DNA from: Rhizobium sp. Q54
GTDB taxonomy: Bacteria > Pseudomonadota > Alphaproteobacteria > Rhizobiales > Beijerinckiaceae
Length of the DNA stretch: 6,795 bases
Direction: 5' to 3'
NCBI GenBank assembly: GCA_945901195.1
Contig: CAMDKB010000252.1
Coordinates: 1 to 6,795, forward strand
Under the pieces are notes generated by a model that saw nothing but the letters and a program-made list of their open reading frames with translations, was not told where the DNA came from and did not search any database. The position numbers and the translations under genes were made by a program. Shown in pieces: positions 5,509 to 6,795 of the stretch (position 1 is the stretch's first letter; every line of letters begins with the position of its first letter).

Positions 5509-6537
5509 ATGATCGCACGCATTGCTATCGCCAGCGTCCTCGTGGCCGCCAGCATTTCCGCCTCTGTCGCACAAACCAAGATCGTCGTGGCTTCCACCCG
5601 CTCAATGGGCTCGGCAGGCCTGCTGATTGCCGATGAAAAAGGTTATTACAAGCAGATGGGTCTCGACGTGCAATTGGTCGGTATCCAGTCCGCAGCCAAT
5701 ATCATGGCGCCGCTTGCGACAGGCGAAGTTCATATTGTCGAAGGTGGCATGAGCGTAGGCTTCTTCAATGGCCTTGAGCAAAAATTGCCCTTCATCATGA
5801 TCTATGACCTGGTGTCGACGCCGCTTGGCCATAAATTCATCGTGCGAAACGAACTGAAAGGCAAAGTGAACAAGTTGTCTGATCTGCGCGGCATGCGGGT
5901 TGGGATCAATAGCCAGACGTCGGTTACCGCCTATGAACTGGGCAAGAGCCTTGAGGCCGTGGGCATGACGATCAAGGACGTGGACACGCGCATTCTTGGA
6001 TTTCCACAGGCCGGTCCCGCGATGGTGAATGGGGCTATCGATGCAGCGCTGATTGTCCAGCCATGGGCGGCGACATTGCAATTGGACAATATCGGTTTTG
6101 AGCTTGCCGATCCCGACGACTTCGTCAAACCTAGTCCGATCAGCCTCGGCGGCGGCTATGTCAACACTGAATGGGCCGCAAAGAACAAGCCGGCTTTGCG
6201 CGATTTCATGACCGCGACCATGCGCGCCATCCGCGAATATTGCGTCGCCTATCACGGCGGAGCGAACCGCGCGGATGTCGTGGCGTCTGCGTCACGGGCG
6301 AAGATTGGCACGCCTGAAAATATCGAAAAATTCCAATGGCCGGGGCGCAACCTCAGTGGCGAAGTGAACATGCCCAGTATCCTTGATATGCAGGAATGGT
6401 TTCACGCGCAGGGCTTCACCAAGCAAAAGTTTCCTGCGAGCCTGATTTACACAAACGAATATGTTGTAGCCGCGAATGAAAAATTGGGGCCTATGCCTGC
6501 GCTCAACCCTGATTCGAAATTGAAGGGCTGCCGGTAA
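5509..6537 (+). CDS. Periplasmic ABC-type substrate-binding protein 3 (paralogue)
   Basis: The third paralogue, 342 residues from the chosen ATG. The signal peptide is MIARIAIASVLVAASISASVA with a likely cut SVA|QTK. Shared blocks are DEKGYY (42-47), EGGMSVGFFNG (78-88), SDLRGM (124-129), NGAIDAALIVQPW (174-186), REYCVAYHGGANR (242-254), WPGRNLSGEVNMPS (277-290) and the tail LGPMPALNPDSKLKGCR (326-342). Its only two cysteines are C245 and C341. It departs from the others at the hinge/pocket stretch IMIYDLVSTP (96-105), where they read ATDRxSSP, and at QPWAATL. The ATG at 5509 is preferred over an in-frame ATG at 5449: AAGGGA (5497-5502) sits 6 nt upstream, whereas the earlier codon lies in a hairpin, has no ribosome site and would add 20 hydrophilic residues before the signal peptide. 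The 91-bp gap before it is wider than between copies 1 and 2. Confidence 0.92.
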   Translation: MIARIAIASVLVAASISASVAQTKIVVASTRSMGSAGLLIADEKGYYKQMGLDVQLVGIQSAANIMAPLATGEVHIVEGGMSVGFFNGLEQKLPFIMIYDLVSTPLGHKFIVRNELKGKVNKLSDLRGMRVGINSQTSVTAYELGKSLEAVGMTIKDVDTRILGFPQAGPAMVNGAIDAALIVQPWAATLQLDNIGFELADPDDFVKPSPISLGGGYVNTEWAAKNKPALRDFMTATMRAIREYCVAYHGGANRADVVASASRAKIGTPENIEKFQWPGRNLSGEVNMPSILDMQEWFHAQGFTKQKFPASLIYTNEYVVAANEKLGPMPALNPDSKLKGCR

Positions 6538-6718
6538 TATCAACGACGAGGTGGCTGGTGTCAGCCGTCGGCAAGCGCGAAGGCGCGCAGGCACTGTTAC
6601 GACGAATGTTCCGATTGATTCATGGGTCAATTGAACCCGCCCTTGGAATAACAAAAGGCTGTCGCGCGGGACAATGCGATGCATTTATCCGGTATCAGAC
6701 CGCAACCAGGAAGACGCG
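6538..6718 (+). promoter_or_regulatory. Gap after the binding proteins: hairpins and a near-palindrome
   Basis: No gene is seen. A hairpin GGCTG-GTGT-CAGCC (6553-6566), extendable with CGAC (6544-6547) and GTCG (6567-6570) across a 5-nt bulge, lies just after the stop, but no T run follows. Further on, GGGTCAATTGAACCC (6624-6638) is a palindrome centred on CAATTG with one extra A and could be an operator for the following SDR. I find no convincing -35/-10 pair, so the SDR may be read through from the binding-protein genes. Confidence 0.3.
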
Positions 6719-6795
6719 ATGAAGGATTTCAAAGGGCGGGTTGCGGTCGTGACGGGCGCGGGCTCTGGCATCGGGCTCGGCCTTGCTCGCATGTT
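6719..6795 (+). CDS. Second SDR oxidoreductase, N-terminal fragment
   Basis: Only the first 25 codons plus two bases are in the window. The N-terminus FKGRVAVVTGAGSGIG contains strand beta-1 and the TGxxxGxG cofactor motif (residues 12-19) of a classical NAD(P)-dependent short-chain dehydrogenase. AGGAAG (6708-6713) lies 5 nt before the ATG and supports this start. The gene is 181 bp downstream of the third binding protein, in the same direction, so it may belong to the same catabolic unit. The substrate and the catalytic Ser-Tyr-Lys residues cannot be assessed from this fragment. Confidence 0.85.
   Translation, partial: MKDFKGRVAVVTGAGSGIGLGLARM

Noticed and set aside
3693..6255. Antisense open frames at 3693-4187, 4842-5321 and 5602-6255, one opposite each binding-protein gene
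   Set aside because: Their recurrence follows from the shared codon pattern of the paralogous genes beneath them. No start signals or domain features support them.

Overview
The window looks like a catabolic and uptake locus from a moderately GC-rich Gram-negative bacterium. Good Shine-Dalgarno sequences, Sec-type signal peptides on periplasmic binding proteins, and an acyl-CoA dehydrogenase/SDR style of gene content all fit an alphaproteobacterium (sphingomonad- or rhizobium-like). That placement is inference; no rRNA or other marker gene is present. I see no tRNA, rRNA, CRISPR array, insertion sequence or phage signal.

Layout, left to right. On the minus strand lie an acyl-CoA dehydrogenase (1-952, C-terminus cut by the window edge) and, 15 bp upstream of it, a classical short-chain dehydrogenase/reductase (SDR, 968-1741). 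A 180-bp gap with a GC-rich hairpin follows. Next is a 390-residue cobalamin-independent methionine synthase (MetE C-terminal half) homologue (1922-3094), also on the minus strand. A 208-bp divergent control region (3095-3302) holds an inverted repeat that overlaps candidate promoters in both directions. On the plus strand there are then three tandem paralogous periplasmic substrate-binding proteins of the NMT1/SsuA/TauA type (3303-4355, 4377-5417, 5509-6537). After a 181-bp gap, the first 25 codons of a second SDR (from 6719) run off the right edge.

How the genes may work together (inference): the three binding proteins would capture related small ligands in the periplasm. The cytoplasmic enzymes (a zinc thiol-alkyltransferase-like MetE homologue, two SDRs and an acyl-CoA dehydrogenase) could process a compound through alkyl/thiol transfer, alcohol-ketone redox and CoA-linked oxidation. 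No ABC permease or ATPase is visible, so how the binding proteins hand over their ligand is open.

The most unusual element is the trio of orphan binding proteins. All three share a conserved C-terminal tail ending in Gly-Cys-Arg, and each mature protein has exactly two cysteines at equivalent places, which predicts a conserved disulfide. Their likely ligand-pocket loops differ, which suggests different ligand specificities.
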